From NCBI RefSeq assembly GCF_030052815.1, contig NC_079498.1, positions 89,510,273 through 89,574,272 on the forward strand: 64,000 nucleotides of DNA, in the 5' to 3' direction. The notes under the pieces were generated by a model. It ran no database searches and was not told where the DNA came from. It saw nothing but the letters and a program-made list of their open reading frames with translations. This document shows positions 22,370-33,139 of this stretch, one piece after another; within the stretch, counting starts at the first letter, position 1, and each line of letters starts with the position of its first letter. The position numbers and the translations under genes were made by a program. This stretch comes from Hevea brasiliensis (Eukaryota > Streptophyta > Magnoliopsida > Malpighiales > Euphorbiaceae).

Positions 22370-22560
22370 TTATACAACAGTCAAGAATTTCATCTGCATA
22401 TGCGACCGGGCATATTATCCAAACCCTTAAACATTGGACAATCTCGAAAGAGAGTGGAAAAAGAATGGGAAAGAAAACATTCATTAACGCGTTTTGATTT
22501 GTGAAAAGCAAATTTGAAAAGTTTGATGGAAAGGTGGGGATGACTCATGTCAAGATCTTT
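22370..22560 (+). repeat. Dispersed relative of the 307-bp repeat
   Basis: It shares, in order, TTAAACATTGGACAATCTCG, GAGAGTGGAAAAAGAATGGG, AACGCGTTTTGATTTGTGAA and AAGTTTGATGGAAAGGTGG with 12100-12240 and with array units at 24434-25953. GACTCATGTCAAGATCTTTG at its right end resembles GAGTCATGTTAAGGTCTTTG at about 22120. Confidence 0.65.
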
Positions 22561-22969
22561 GTTTGTATGCTTAAAGTTTGCTTCTCACAGCTTACCAACA
22601 ATATTAAGAACTAAAAAATTTTATTTAAATCTTCACCTAACTTAAATTAATACATCCAAGAGGAGACAGACAAGATAGAAAGAGAGACTGATGGTAAAGA
22701 GAGAATTAATGTTCAAAGAAGGAACAACATTATTAATTAGAAGATGTTATGTGGTGGAAGACGAAGAAGATTGAGCAAAATGAGTGGAAGAAACTTGATG
22801 TGAGTTGACTAGAAAAGAAGGCGTGGAACATGAAGCGGAGGATGGAGTTATCCAAATGTTTGTTTTGCCCACATCAATGTAGTTGACTTCAAGTCAACAC
22901 AATTGTATTAAGGTCCACCAAAGTTAACTTCAATCTATGTGTATCATGGACAATAAAATTAAATATATG
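22561..22969. other. Intergenic DNA, nothing recognised
   Basis: A purine-rich stretch (22660-22850) without repeats or coding frames that I can support. Confidence 0.5.
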
Positions 22970-23230
22970 CGACAGTATGAACCTATTGGTAATCGAAATT
23001 ATTAATAGAAAAGGTCAATTATAATGGACTTAGTTGGTAAATTAGTTGATAAATAAAAAATAAAATTAAAAGATAATTATTTTTTGGCATAGATATTGGT
23101 AGATTGATAAATTACCAATGGATTTTAAAATTTGTTAGCAATTTATACATCCAAATTTTTATGTCAAACAATTTACCAGCGCAAAATCTGTTGGTAAAAT
23201 TTATTGCTATATCGGTTGATTGTTGTAGTG
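22970..23230 (-). mobile_element. CACTA (En/Spm) transposon end, truncated
   Basis: The right edge, TTGTTGTAGTG ending at 23230, is the reverse complement of CACTACAACAA, the canonical terminus of plant CACTA elements. The inward 250 bp carries repeated subterminal-like motifs in both orientations: TTGGTAAATTAG, GATAAATTACCAATGG, AATTTACCAGCG, GTTGGTAAAATTT. No matching left terminus or transposase is visible. Confidence 0.55.
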
Positions 23231-23829
23231 ATAGAGTGATGATATATATATATATATTGAAATTTGACAACTTGAAACTATTTAAGATTTTGGTATCAAT
23301 TCCTTTTTCTATAAAATTTTGAGTCGAATTGGACTAAAACCGGTGGTCTAACTCATCAATTTAGTCTGATTCCAATAGTGAATTTACAAGCAAAAACTAC
23401 TTCAATTATAGGATTGCCTCAGTCCACATTGAATCAAGATTGAACGAAAATCATTAAGAATTGAACACTGAGCTTATTTAAGTTTCATTGGATGATGAAC
23501 CAAAATTACTGATTTCAACTCAAAATTGGAAGGGAATCTGACTATGGGCAACCCCACCCTAGTCCATGTTATATGTCTACTGATACTTAAATGGAAATGT
23601 ATTTAAGTTCCGTGTTTATTATGGGATTATTTAATGTATTCGTAGATACATCAGTTAAATTTAAAAATCATTAAAGAAAAGGAAATTAAACCCAATCTTT
23701 ATCATTATGGTTGTAATGGTAGACTTACTAGTTATGAGTATAAATAAGGGGAGAAGTAGTGAAGGGGAGCATCAACTTTCTAAATGAAGTTGGCTAACTT
23801 AGCAAAGTGCTTATTGTTGGATCTCATGT
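23231..23829. other. Intergenic DNA, nothing recognised
   Basis: AT-rich sequence with a short TA run at about 23250. No supportable gene. Confidence 0.5.
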
Positions 23830-23965
23830 TCTTATAATCCTATGGATAATCTCGCAAAAGTGGAAAAAGAATTAATGGGAATTTTTTTTCTTTTTTTTTT
23901 TTTTGAAAAACGCATTTTGATGCGCGAAAAGAAAAGTTGAGAAGTTTCATGGGAAGGGAAGAACA
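23830..23965 (+). repeat. Dispersed relative of the 307-bp repeat
   Basis: Contains GGATAATCTCGCAAAAGTGG, AAAAAGAATTAATGG, a T run, AAACGCATTTTGATGCGCGA and AAGTTGAGAAGTTTCATGGG, in the same order as the copies at 12090 and 22370. Confidence 0.6.
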
Positions 23966-24280
23966 TTATTTCAAGTGTCCATTTAGTAACTAATTGAATA
24001 TAATCTTAGAGATTGCTAGTTTGCAAGAATATGTATTCTTTATCTAATTGAATTGCTCGCTTTCTAATTATTATGTAATTTGATCTATCTGTCTCATTAC
24101 TGAGCCTCTTTTAATTCGTAGAATAGACAATGAAGAAATTTATAAAGGAGGTTGAAAATAGTATTCCATGAAGAAGGGAATTTGAAAATCCATCTGTAAT
24201 GAAAGGGCTTAAACACAATTTCATGTTGTTATGTCATTTTAATTTTAATTTTAAAATTAAATTTTTGATTTTAATTTTTA

Positions 24281-24332
<52 letters not shown>

Positions 24333-24433
24333 ATTATTATTATTTATTAGTTAGTTTAATATTATTAAAAAAAAAAAAAAAAAAAAAATTTAATCAAATC
24401 AAAAAAATATATATATATATATGGTGACTTTTT
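23966..24433. other. AT-rich DNA with T/A homopolymer runs
   Basis: Around 24280-24330 a T run of about 16 passes directly into an A run of more than 30, and a second A run of about 20 lies at 24370-24388. Together with AATTTTAAAATT these form strong potential hairpins. No gene. Confidence 0.7.
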
Positions 24434-25953
24434 TAATTAGACAATATAGGAGAAGAAAAAAAAATAGAAAAGAAAAACCCATAAACGTATTTTGTTATGT
24501 GAAAAACAAAGTTGAATAATTTGGAAATTCATTTTAATTTTATGTCTAATTGATTGATTTTGACTAGATATTTACTAGTTTTTATGGATTTTACTTAATT
24601 AAATAGAAATGATTGAAAAAAAGAAAGCTAAATTATGCAGGTTATTAGCTTGTTTAACATTATTAAAAATAATTATTATTAAAACAAACATATTTAATGG
24701 TAAAAAATTCTATCCGCACACGTGGATGGCACTCTTAAACATTAGATACTCTAGAAGAAGAGTAGAGAAAAAAAATGAAAAAAAAAAAACATAAACACGT
24801 TTCGTTATGCGAAAAACAAAGTTGAATAGTTTCAAAATTCATTTTAATTTTATGTTTAATCGATCAATTTTGACTAAATATTTAAATGTTTTTATGGATT
24901 TTACCTAATTAAATAGAAATGACTGACCAAAAAAAAGTTAAATTATACAAGTTATTAGATAGTTTAACATTATTAAAAATAATTATTATTAACAAAACTT
25001 ATGCAACAGTCAAAAATTCTATTTGCATATGTGGATGGGACTCTTAAACATTAGACAATTTAGAAGCAGAGTAAAAAAAAATGGAAAAGAAAAAACATAA
25101 ACACATTTTGTTATGTGAAAAACAAAGTTGAATAGTTTGGAAATTCATTTTGGTTTTATGTCTAATTGATTGATTTTGACGAGACATTTACATATTTTTA
25201 TGGATTTTACTCAATTAAATAGAAATGATTGGAAAAAAAAAAAGCTAAATTATGCGGGTTATTAGCTAGTTTAACATTATAATAATAATTATTATTATTA
25301 TAAAAAACTTATTCAATGGTTAAAAATTCTATCCACACATGTGGAAGGGACTCTTAAACATTAGATAATCTAGGAGAATAGAAAAAATTGGAAAAAGAAA
25401 ATCATAAACGCATTTTGTTATGTGAAAAACAGAGTTGAATAGTTTGGAAATTCATTTTAATTTTATGTCTAATTGATCGATTTTGATTAGATATTTACAT
25501 ATTTTTATGAATTTTACTTAATTAAATAAAAATGACAAAAAAAAAGCTAAATTATGTGGATTATTGACTAGTTTAACATTATTAAAAATAATTATTATTA
25601 AAAAAGCTTATTCAATGGTCAAAAATTCTATCTGGGTATATGAGTGGGACTCTTAACCATTAGACAATATAGAAGGAGAGTGGGAAAAAAAAAAGAAAAA
25701 AAAAATCATAAACACATTTTGTTATATAAAAAACAAAGTTGAATAGTTTGAAAATTCATTTTAATTTTATGTCTAATTGATGGATTTTGACTAGATATTT
25801 ACATGTTTTTATGGATTTTACTTAATTAAATAGAAATGATTAAAAAAAAAGCTAAATTGTGCGGGTTATTAACTTGTTTAACGTTATTAAAAATAATTAT
25901 TATTAAAAAAAAACTTATTCAACGGTCAAAAATTCTATCATCATATGTGGATG
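24434..25953 (+). repeat. 307-bp tandem array (four units plus partials)
   Basis: The marker CATAAACRCATTTTGTTATG begins at 24480, 24790, 25096, 25403 and 25707, giving periods of 310, 306, 307 and 304 bp. Each unit also carries AAACAAAGTTGAATAGTTTG, ATTTTAATTTTATGTCTAAT, TTTTTATGGATTTTACTTAA, AAATAATTATTATTA, and ATTCTATCCGCAYATGTGGA then CTCTTAAACATTAGA. The array stops at about 25953 in mid-unit, where the Tat LTR begins. Three single relatives lie at 12090, 22370 and 23830, all in the same orientation. Confidence 0.9.
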
Positions 25954-26764
25954 CGTAGACTCTTATTTTGTGATGAGTATGTGCATTGAGACTGTGAAAA
26001 ACTCGATGATGAAAAATTATATGACTGTAAGATGTAATTGAAGGCATAGAGCTAAATTATTAATTCCGTGGCATGATCTTGCAAATAATAATAATAATAA
26101 TAATATGTTTTTTTTGGGAAATGAATTTAATTAAATTTAAATAAAATTTTGTTTTGTTTAAATTTAATATGGGTAGTTTTTAAATGTACCTAATTAAGTT
26201 TAATTGGGCCTCATGAACCTAAAAAAGCCTAATTAGGAATTTCAAATAGGACTCATTTAATTTATTTTTTGAAAATTAAAATAAGAAAATAACTTTTTCT
26301 CTATCCCTCTCCCATACAAACTCTCTCTCCCCCTTTGGCCCCACTCTTTTCCTCACTCTCTATTGGTGTCTGTTAGAGTCCAAGTCCAATTGGAATTAGG
26401 AAGTATAATTAATTTATGAAGTATAATTAGTTTAGGAAGATTAGTAGAATTTAAATTATGAAGTTTAATAATTAGAGTCCTAAAAGGACTAGATTTTAAT
26501 GGCCTATATATATGAATAATTAGTTGGCCATTATATGGAATGTATTACAGAGAGCCCACAAAATGGAGAGGTGTATTAAATTCCATGAGTTTTGTTTGAG
26601 TGATTTTGAGGATAAGAAAAATAATTAGTGGTTGTAATTATTTTTCCTTGATAGTGAATTTATTTAGTAGAGTAGGCTTACGCCGAACCACGTTAAATTT
26701 TGTATTCTTTATTTTGTGTGGGTGTGATTTTTCACAACAAGTGGTATCAGAGTTGTGGTTTGAG

Positions 26765-27406
26765 ATGTTAAAGATAGCGAGCACAAAAATTGAGGTGGAG
26801 CCATTCGATGGGAAAAATAATTTCAGTTTATGGCAAAGCACGGTGAAGGATGTCCTTATGCAGCAAGGATTAATCAAAGCATTGAACGAGAAGCAACCGA
26901 CGATCATGAAAGATGATGATTGGGAGGAGCTTCAACAAAAGGCTGTGAGTATAATTAGATTAACATTAGCCCCAGATGTGAAGTACAATGTCCTGGAGGA
27001 GACTTCGTCAGTTGTTTTATGGAAGAAATTGGAGAGCCTGTACATGTCAAAATCACTCACAAGTAGCTTGTACTTGAAGAAGGAGTTATACCAACTCAGA
27101 ATGGATGAAGGTACTGATGTGAGAGATCACCTTAATATTTTTAATAAATTAATTACCCAATTGACTGGTGTTGGTGTGAAGGTTGATGAAGAAGATAAAG
27201 CCCTCTTGCTTTTAACCTCTCTCCCACACTCTTATAAAAGCTTGGTGACAGCTCTAACAGTTGGGAAGGAGACTTTGAAGGTAGAGGAGGTTACCGCAGT
27301 TATCTTGGATGATGAGAAGTTCAAGAAGACAGGTAGTAGTAATGAAAGTGGAGCTTTTGTTGCTAGTTCTAATCGTGGTAGAAGCAATTCACGCAGAAAC
27401 AATTGA
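26765..27406 (+). CDS. gag: Copia 2 gag, uninterrupted N-terminal 213 codons
   Basis: I choose the ATG at 26765, 11 bp after the primer site. The frame is open farther upstream, but that part is LTR. The protein starts MLKIASTKIEVEPFDGKNNF, the usual copia gag N-terminus, and has a UBN2-type core (VVLWKKLESLYMSKSLTSSL; YQLRMDEGTDVRDHL; LLLLTSLPHSYKSL) and a basic Ser/Arg/Asn tail before the TGA at 27404. Gag forms the virus-like particle and packages RNA. The same frame continues past the stop into a zinc knuckle, so the intact ancestor was longer. Confidence 0.8.
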   Translation: MLKIASTKIEVEPFDGKNNFSLWQSTVKDVLMQQGLIKALNEKQPTIMKDDDWEELQQKAVSIIRLTLAPDVKYNVLEETSSVVLWKKLESLYMSKSLTSSLYLKKELYQLRMDEGTDVRDHLNIFNKLITQLTGVGVKVDEEDKALLLLTSLPHSYKSLVTALTVGKETLKVEEVTAVILDDEKFKKTGSSNESGAFVASSNRGRSNSRRNN

Positions 27407-28128
27407 AGAAGGAATAGTAGATCAAGTTCTAGACCATGAGTAGACCATGAAGATAGAGAATGCTATTACTGTCATGAAAAGGGCCACATTCAATACTATT
27501 GTATGAAGATGAAGGAAGATCTTGTAGAGTTTAAACAATTCAAAAGGAGTTACGGAAAAGAAAAAGAAGAAACTGCTGCAATTACAATGGATGATAGTAT
27601 TGATAGTGAATGTTTGAATGTGGATGATGATAAGGAAAAGGCAAAAGATCCATTACAATATGAGTGGTTAATGGATTTTGCTTGTCCATTCCATATTTGC
27701 TCAAAGAAGGAGTAGTTTGATGTGATTGAAGAAAAGAAAGGAGAAAAAGTGAAGCTAGCCAATGGGAACAAGATGGAAGTTGAAGGTATTGGAAGAGTGA
27801 AGATCAAGCTGCATGGTAATCAAGTAAAAGTATTCGATGAAGTGAGATATGTTCCTAAATTTGAAAGGAACTTAGTTTTCTTGGGTAAATTGGATTCTTC
27901 GAGTTATGAGTATTCGATTCATGGTGGAGTCATGAGAGTTAGCAGAGGTACTCTTATGATCATGAAAGGTGAGAAGATTGGTATAAAGAATCTCTATAAA
28001 TTGGAAGGAAGCACATTGATTGGAAGAATGCAAGTGAAAGCAAGAGGCAACATCAATAATCAAAAGTGCAAGGAAGTACCCAAGAGAAAATTTACTTTTG
28101 CAGAAATTGTGAAGACTAATTCCATTTT
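27407..28128 (+). pseudogene. Copia 2 gag zinc knuckle and protease
   Basis: In the same frame as the gag above, after stops at 27404 and 27437, comes CYYCHEKGHIQYYC, a complete CCHC knuckle. A protease region follows: YEWLMDFACPFHIC, where the expected active-site D-S-G is D-F-A, then a TAG at 27713, then VKLANGNKMEVEGIGRV and RYVPKFERNLVFLGKLDS. The region ends in LYKLEGSTLIG, which normally precedes integrase. It then runs in about 100 bp into the 3' LTR. There is no frameshift in the whole 1.36 kb, only stops and substitutions, so loss of integrase and RT may predate the decay. Confidence 0.85.
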
Positions 28129-31040
28129 ACTTAGAGGTGTCCAATTGGAATTAGGAAGTATAATTAATTTAGGAAGAATAATTAGTTTAAGAAGATTAGT
28201 AAAATTTAAATTATGAAGTTTAATAATTAGAGTCCTAAAAGGACTAAATTTTAATGGCCTATATATATGAATAGTTGGTTGGCCATTATATGGAATGTAT
28301 TACAGAGAGCCCACAAAGTGGAGAGGTATGTTGAATTTCGTGAGTTTTGTTTGAGTGATTTTGAGAGTGAGAAAAATAATTAGTGATTGTAATTATTTTT
28401 CCTTCATAGTTAATTTGTTTAGTGGAGTAGGCTTACGCCGAACCACATTAAATTTTGTATTCTTTATTTTGTGTGGGTGTGGTTTTTCACAACAGTGCCA
28501 CCCCCTTTCCCTCTCTTCCTATTGGTTGGAGCACCTCACCCATATCCCAGTCTCATTCAAATTCCTCAATAATAGTTGTCTAATTTATTTGAACCTTATC
28601 ACACTAGGACTTCAAACCCTACCACACCTCTTCCTCACTCCCTATTGGTGCCTTTCCCGTCCCCTCTCTTCCTATTGGTTGAAATACCTTATCCATATCT
28701 CAGTCTCGCCTAAATTCTGCAATCCTAGTTGTTTAAGTTATCTGAACTTTATCACCCTAGGACTCTAAACCCTATCACACCTCTCTCCCAAAACCCTATA
28801 AATACCCTACTGGGGAAGGGAAGAAAGGAGGAGGAGGAGAAGACAGAAAAAAAAAAAGAAAAAAAATTTAAAGAGAAAATAATCAAAATTTCTTTTAGTT
28901 CTTTTTTTCTTGCGATATTTCTTGAAGGTTAGTTCTTTTATTTTCTTTTCAAGATCTATGCCATGTAATGTTTAATTCTATGTTCCTTATTATTAATTTA
29001 TTTTGTATATTCATGTAGATCATGTAATTATATTTAATTTGAGGAGATACACAACTCTAAACATGTTTGGTTTTCTGTTTCTAATATTTTTATTATTTTT
29101 TGTTATTTTTTGAATTCGTAAAAAATTTGAAAAAATTATATTCATATTTTATACTAAATTCTATTAATTTTAGGCTCAAGAATCAATAAAAAAGCTTTAA
29201 TATTTTGCAAGTTATGACTGTTTGAATTTAGGGTTCTTATAAAATCTAATTTGCAGGATACCCAATTTGTGGAGCCTATATCTCCCTTGTTTCTTAATAT
29301 TTTTGAATATATCTAGTGTCTAAAATTAAGTTTGGAATCTTTTTAATCTTTTTCAATTAGTTTTGCATTCATATCTGTTATGGTTGGTGAGTTATGGATT
29401 TTATAAAAAAAGTAGTGCGATTCTGTCATCGGGAAAATTTACGATATGTGTAGATTATTTGGCAAGGGTTTTGTTTAATCTATGAATTTTATGATGTTGT
29501 ATGATGTTTTGGCTGTCTTATGTAACTTTTTCATGATTTGTAGGCATGTCTAACTATTTTTCAAAATTCAGATTTCTTACTACTGTCAATCTGCCAAAAT
29601 CTGAAAATTGTATGTTTATGCAAGTTTTTGTGTGTTCTTGGGTTCTAATTGATATTTGATCTATTTTTCTATGTTCTTTTAATTCAAGAGGTGTTATGAA
29701 GTGCTTGGATCATGTTAGAAGACTTAGACCATTAGGTAGTTGTAATTGATTAGGAATTTTAACCCCTTTAGGAGACTAGTGTTAGAATTCAATGTGAATT
29801 ATTATTTGTATTTTCTTATTTTCTATAGTTTCTTTATTTTTTATTACAAATAAAATTGATAAGTAGCCCTAAGGTAAGTACTAAAGAGAGCATTTGTGTG
29901 GAGGTAAATGGGAGTAAGTCAGGGACATCATTGTCATACTAGAAGAGAATACCTTTTTTAAAGGTAGGTTGCCTCAATGACAATTGCAATTACTAACAAG
30001 TAAGTAATCCTAAATTCTTATAATAACCATTAGCATAAAATTATAGTAATAATAGGATTTTTATTTGATAAATTAAAATTAACTTTGTTTTTAATTTAAC
30101 TGACTTTTGCATGTAATTAATTTAAATAAATACTTTATAAATTAAAATTAATCTTGTTTGTAAATTAAACTAACCTTAGCATGTAAAATAAATTTAATTT
30201 AATACTTGATAATTGTAAAATAAATTTACATGTTAGAAATCTTTATTAGGTTGTAATTGTTTGGGCCTTATGTGATATTAGAATAAATTACACATATACA
30301 TAATTAATTTAGTTTAATTATTTTTAGGGTAACTTGGTGAAAAATTAATTAATTAGGTTAAATAGAAACTTAGGATTATTTGAAATTGAATTTGTTTTTA
30401 AATTAAATTCTCAATAATAAATTAATTTTAGTCATTAAATAATTAGCAATACCATAGATAGGAATTACTTGTGTATGAAAATTATTTATAAACAACAACC
30501 CTTTTGTGAATTACTTGCGTGTGTAGGATTAGAATTGCATTTTTAGGATAAAGTTTAATAGAGGAATAATAAACAAGACTTTTAGAAATATTAGTAGAGG
30601 ACTGACACTCAAATTAACGAGGTTAGACTAGGCGTAAGGGGTTTCTAACACCTTCCCCTTACGTACCCACTATCCCGAACCTAGACATTGGGCTATGGTG
30701 ATGACGGTTGTGGAAACTCTGTAAGGAGTAAGTTGCCATCCATGACCATCGGAAGAAATATTGAATATGTCCTTGTTATTACCTGGGTGGCGACTCCTGT
30801 CTATCTATGCCTTCATGGCATAAATCCTTAGTACCGTGGTAGTGTTATGGAAAGACGGTACCTACCAGTGGTTTGATTCTATTAGGATTGTATGAAGTGC
30901 ATGTCTAAGAAATGCTGTTTAAGGAGGTGGTACTTAAGTGAGACCATTGTGACTCTACCATCTTTCCTGAGCATTACCTGGTGCATTTTATATAATTCTA
31001 GTAGATAACTTTTTCCTTTACTACAACCCCCTTTCCTACA

Positions 31041-31999
31041 GTTTGGCGACTCCACTGGGGACTAAATGGATAGTTACTCCAACATGTTTCTATTAGTCTA
31101 ATATTATTCATTTGTTAAACTTTTTGCATTGCACTATACTATCACACGGATCACCTTTACCCTTTTTAGCCCCGCTAGTACTAACCAAGGGGACCATAGT
31201 TTCACTCAAGCTATGACGAATTAGTGAATGCTAGCACCCCATGCCTGTACCTTCGAGTATATAAAAGAGCCACAGCTCTGACCGTTATGCTTAATGGACA
31301 AGCTCTCGAATGGGTGACCCTTTCCTACCCAATGAAGCCCAAGAGCCATAGATTTTAGCCCTAGGTATCCCGTAGATTTTTGTTGTGCTAGATTTATAAC
31401 CTTACTATTCAGACCATAAGTTCTAGTGGTAGTTGAGATGAAACTAGGCCTATGCATAAACCCAATGTGCGTATAGGCCCAAGTCCATTTCAAAACCCAT
31501 GTTAAGCAAGAGGGTACTTACGTATGGTTAAACTTTAAGGATATAAATTCTTTGTTCGTGAGGGAAGGATCATTCTGGACCACCCCCTATTGGTGTGTCC
31601 AGTATACTGTAGCCTAGAATAGAATTTTTTTCCTACCCTACACGTGAGAGTTAGAGGTATAAGGGGGCAAAGATTTAGTTTTGGAGATGTTCTTTTTGGT
31701 TTTGATTCAGTCTTTAGTCCAATTTTAGTTTAGTTTATATGGTTTAGTCTTAGTTCAGTTTAGGTTCTATTGGTATGGTTCGATTTTGGTTTTGCAAAGG
31801 TAAAGGTAAAAAAAAAAAAAATCCATTCATGCATTGCATTCATGTACATAACATGCTTAGGTTAATCTTTAAATTCTATTTTCTTGAGCAAACATAGCCT
31901 TGAAATACACCAAAGAGACTTCCGATTAGGTCACTTGGGTTAGGAAAGGGAAGAGATTAGTAAGAATTTCGCCTGCACTACTAAAGATGAAAGAAACTA
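31041..31999 (+). mobile_element. Primer site and 5' UTR of the Tat/Ogre element
   Basis: TTGGCGACTCCACTGGGGA at 31043, 2 bp after the LTR, matches the primer-binding site form common in Ogre/Tat elements (reported as tRNA-Arg-type). The next 950 bp shows no coding domain; 31680-31800 is GGTTTAGTTYAGTTT-rich. Confidence 0.75.
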
Positions 32000-32672
32000 T
32001 GGCCATGCTTAATGAAACCTTGAATGCTAAGATATTTGAGCTGGAAAAGAAAATTGTGGTCAAATTTGGAAAGAGGACCCGAGGTAGGTCAATTAAGTGG
32101 CATTAAAGTTATTGAAGTTCAAATTGTGCCTCACAACCCAAGGAGATTTTCCCAATTCAACCAACCCTTATCCAAAGTTTTCGAGTGTCTTAAAGCTCAA
32201 GACCTCCTGTAGCTCCTAGCACCCAAACCACTACCAAATCCACTCCTACCTAGCTATGATATCAACCAATATTGCCAGTTCCACCAAACCCATGGTCATG
32301 ACACTGAACGATGCTTCCAACTTAAGCTTGATATCTAAGACCTAGTTCATGCCAAAAAGATAACCAACCCAGAAAACTGACCAAACACCCATACCAACCT
32401 TATGCCTTACCCAATTTTCCACCTCTACCATGTTTCTACATAATCTCTACCACTCCAAATAACCTTGACAAGATTATTGATTTTACCCAACCCATCCAAA
32501 AGCCCAATGAACCTCAGTCTATCATGGTTATTGGCATTTGTGATAATTCTAACTATGATGAAGGTCGTTTAGATGTTTGGACTGATTTTAATGAGGAGGT
32601 AGTTGCATTACAACTAGATAGTTCAGTTCCACTAGTGTCTAGTTTTCAAGTTGCTGGGATCTATTAAAACTA
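32000..32672 (+). pseudogene. gag: Tat/Ogre gag C-terminal remnant
   Basis: Scattered frames give RRFSQFNQPLSKVFECLKAQ, then [20 protein letters not shown]. The latter is the C-x2-H-x4-GH-x3-C zinc motif that ends gag in Ogre/Tat elements. A Pro-rich linker and DEGRLDVWTDFNEE follow. There are many stops, and the bulk of the N-terminal gag is missing. Confidence 0.75.
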
Positions 32673-32673
32673 G

Positions 32674-32898
32674 ATGTATCCAAAAGTGGCTATTGTGAAG
32701 AAAGGGATGAAGGTTTTTCCTAGCATAGGCCTAGGAAAAAGTATAGATGGCTTGGTGACTTTTCTTGAGATGAAGAGGCAGATCATAAGTTATGGTTTGG
32801 GGTATGAGCTAATTGAAGATGAAGAAGAGCCAAAGCCTCCTAAGTTCTTGAAAGAGGGGGCAATACCTGGACATATGATTAGGGGTTACCACATGTGA
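32674..32898 (+). pseudogene. G-patch-like segment of the Tat/Ogre polyprotein
   Basis: The frame reads KVAIVKKGMKVFPSIGLGKS, then VTFLEMKRQIISYGLGYELI. The GLGK...GLGY pattern around a short hydrophobic core is the G-patch-like stretch found between protease and RT in plant Tat/Ogre polyproteins. It is uninterrupted for about 72 residues, then stops. Confidence 0.7.
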
Positions 32899-33139
32899 AA
32901 GAGTTAGAGCAGAAAATCAGCACCATTGATCTAAAGACTAAGAACCTAAAGCTGCACTCCTAAGTTTGAGTTTGTCTTTTGTAATGCTCACAGTAGCGAT
33001 ACTGATGTTTCCATTTCTGATGTACTTGGAGAAGATTTCGAGGCAAAAATTACTAATATGACTAATCCTTTTGCTTACTTATTTGATGTTTATTCCAATG
33101 GGCATATGCATAGCATTTATAATCATTTAGAATCTGTTT

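Larger units (their letters stand above)
26371..28494 (+). mobile_element. Copia element 2, internally deleted, nested in the Tat LTR
   Basis: It has LTRs 26371-26739 (369 bp) and 28129-28494 (366 bp) and an intact iMet-type primer site, TGGTATCAGAGTT, at 26742. Only gag and protease lie between them; integrase, RT and RNase H are missing. Target duplications GTGTC (26366-26370) and GTGCC (28495-28499) flank it. The sister LTR at 36940-36960 preserves the empty site, TATTGGTGCCACCCC. The 3' LTR begins AC instead of TG. Confidence 0.92.
25954..31040 (+). repeat. 5' LTR of the Tat/Ogre element (with nested copia 2)
   Basis: Collinear with 36536-39097 once the copia insertion is removed. The first base is C where the 3' LTR has T (CGTAGAC against TGTAAAC). 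A TATA box lies in CCCTATAAATACCCTACTGG at about 28794, matched at about 37242. The last 400 bp (30642-31040) has no partner in the 3' LTR but matches 1-294. It ends CCTACA directly before the primer site. Confidence 0.9.

Noticed and set aside
26600..26764. Upstream extension of the copia 2 gag frame into the LTR
   Set aside because: The extra 55 codons lie in the LTR and across the primer site. The family-typical start is at 26765.
28355..28932. Open frames spanning the copia 2 3' LTR and the Tat LTR
   Set aside because: They cross an insertion junction and translate non-coding LTR. The matching LTR copies do not preserve them.
31043..31061. Primer-binding site as a tRNA gene fragment
   Set aside because: Only an 18-19 base match to a tRNA 3' end at the LTR boundary. 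No cloverleaf is present.
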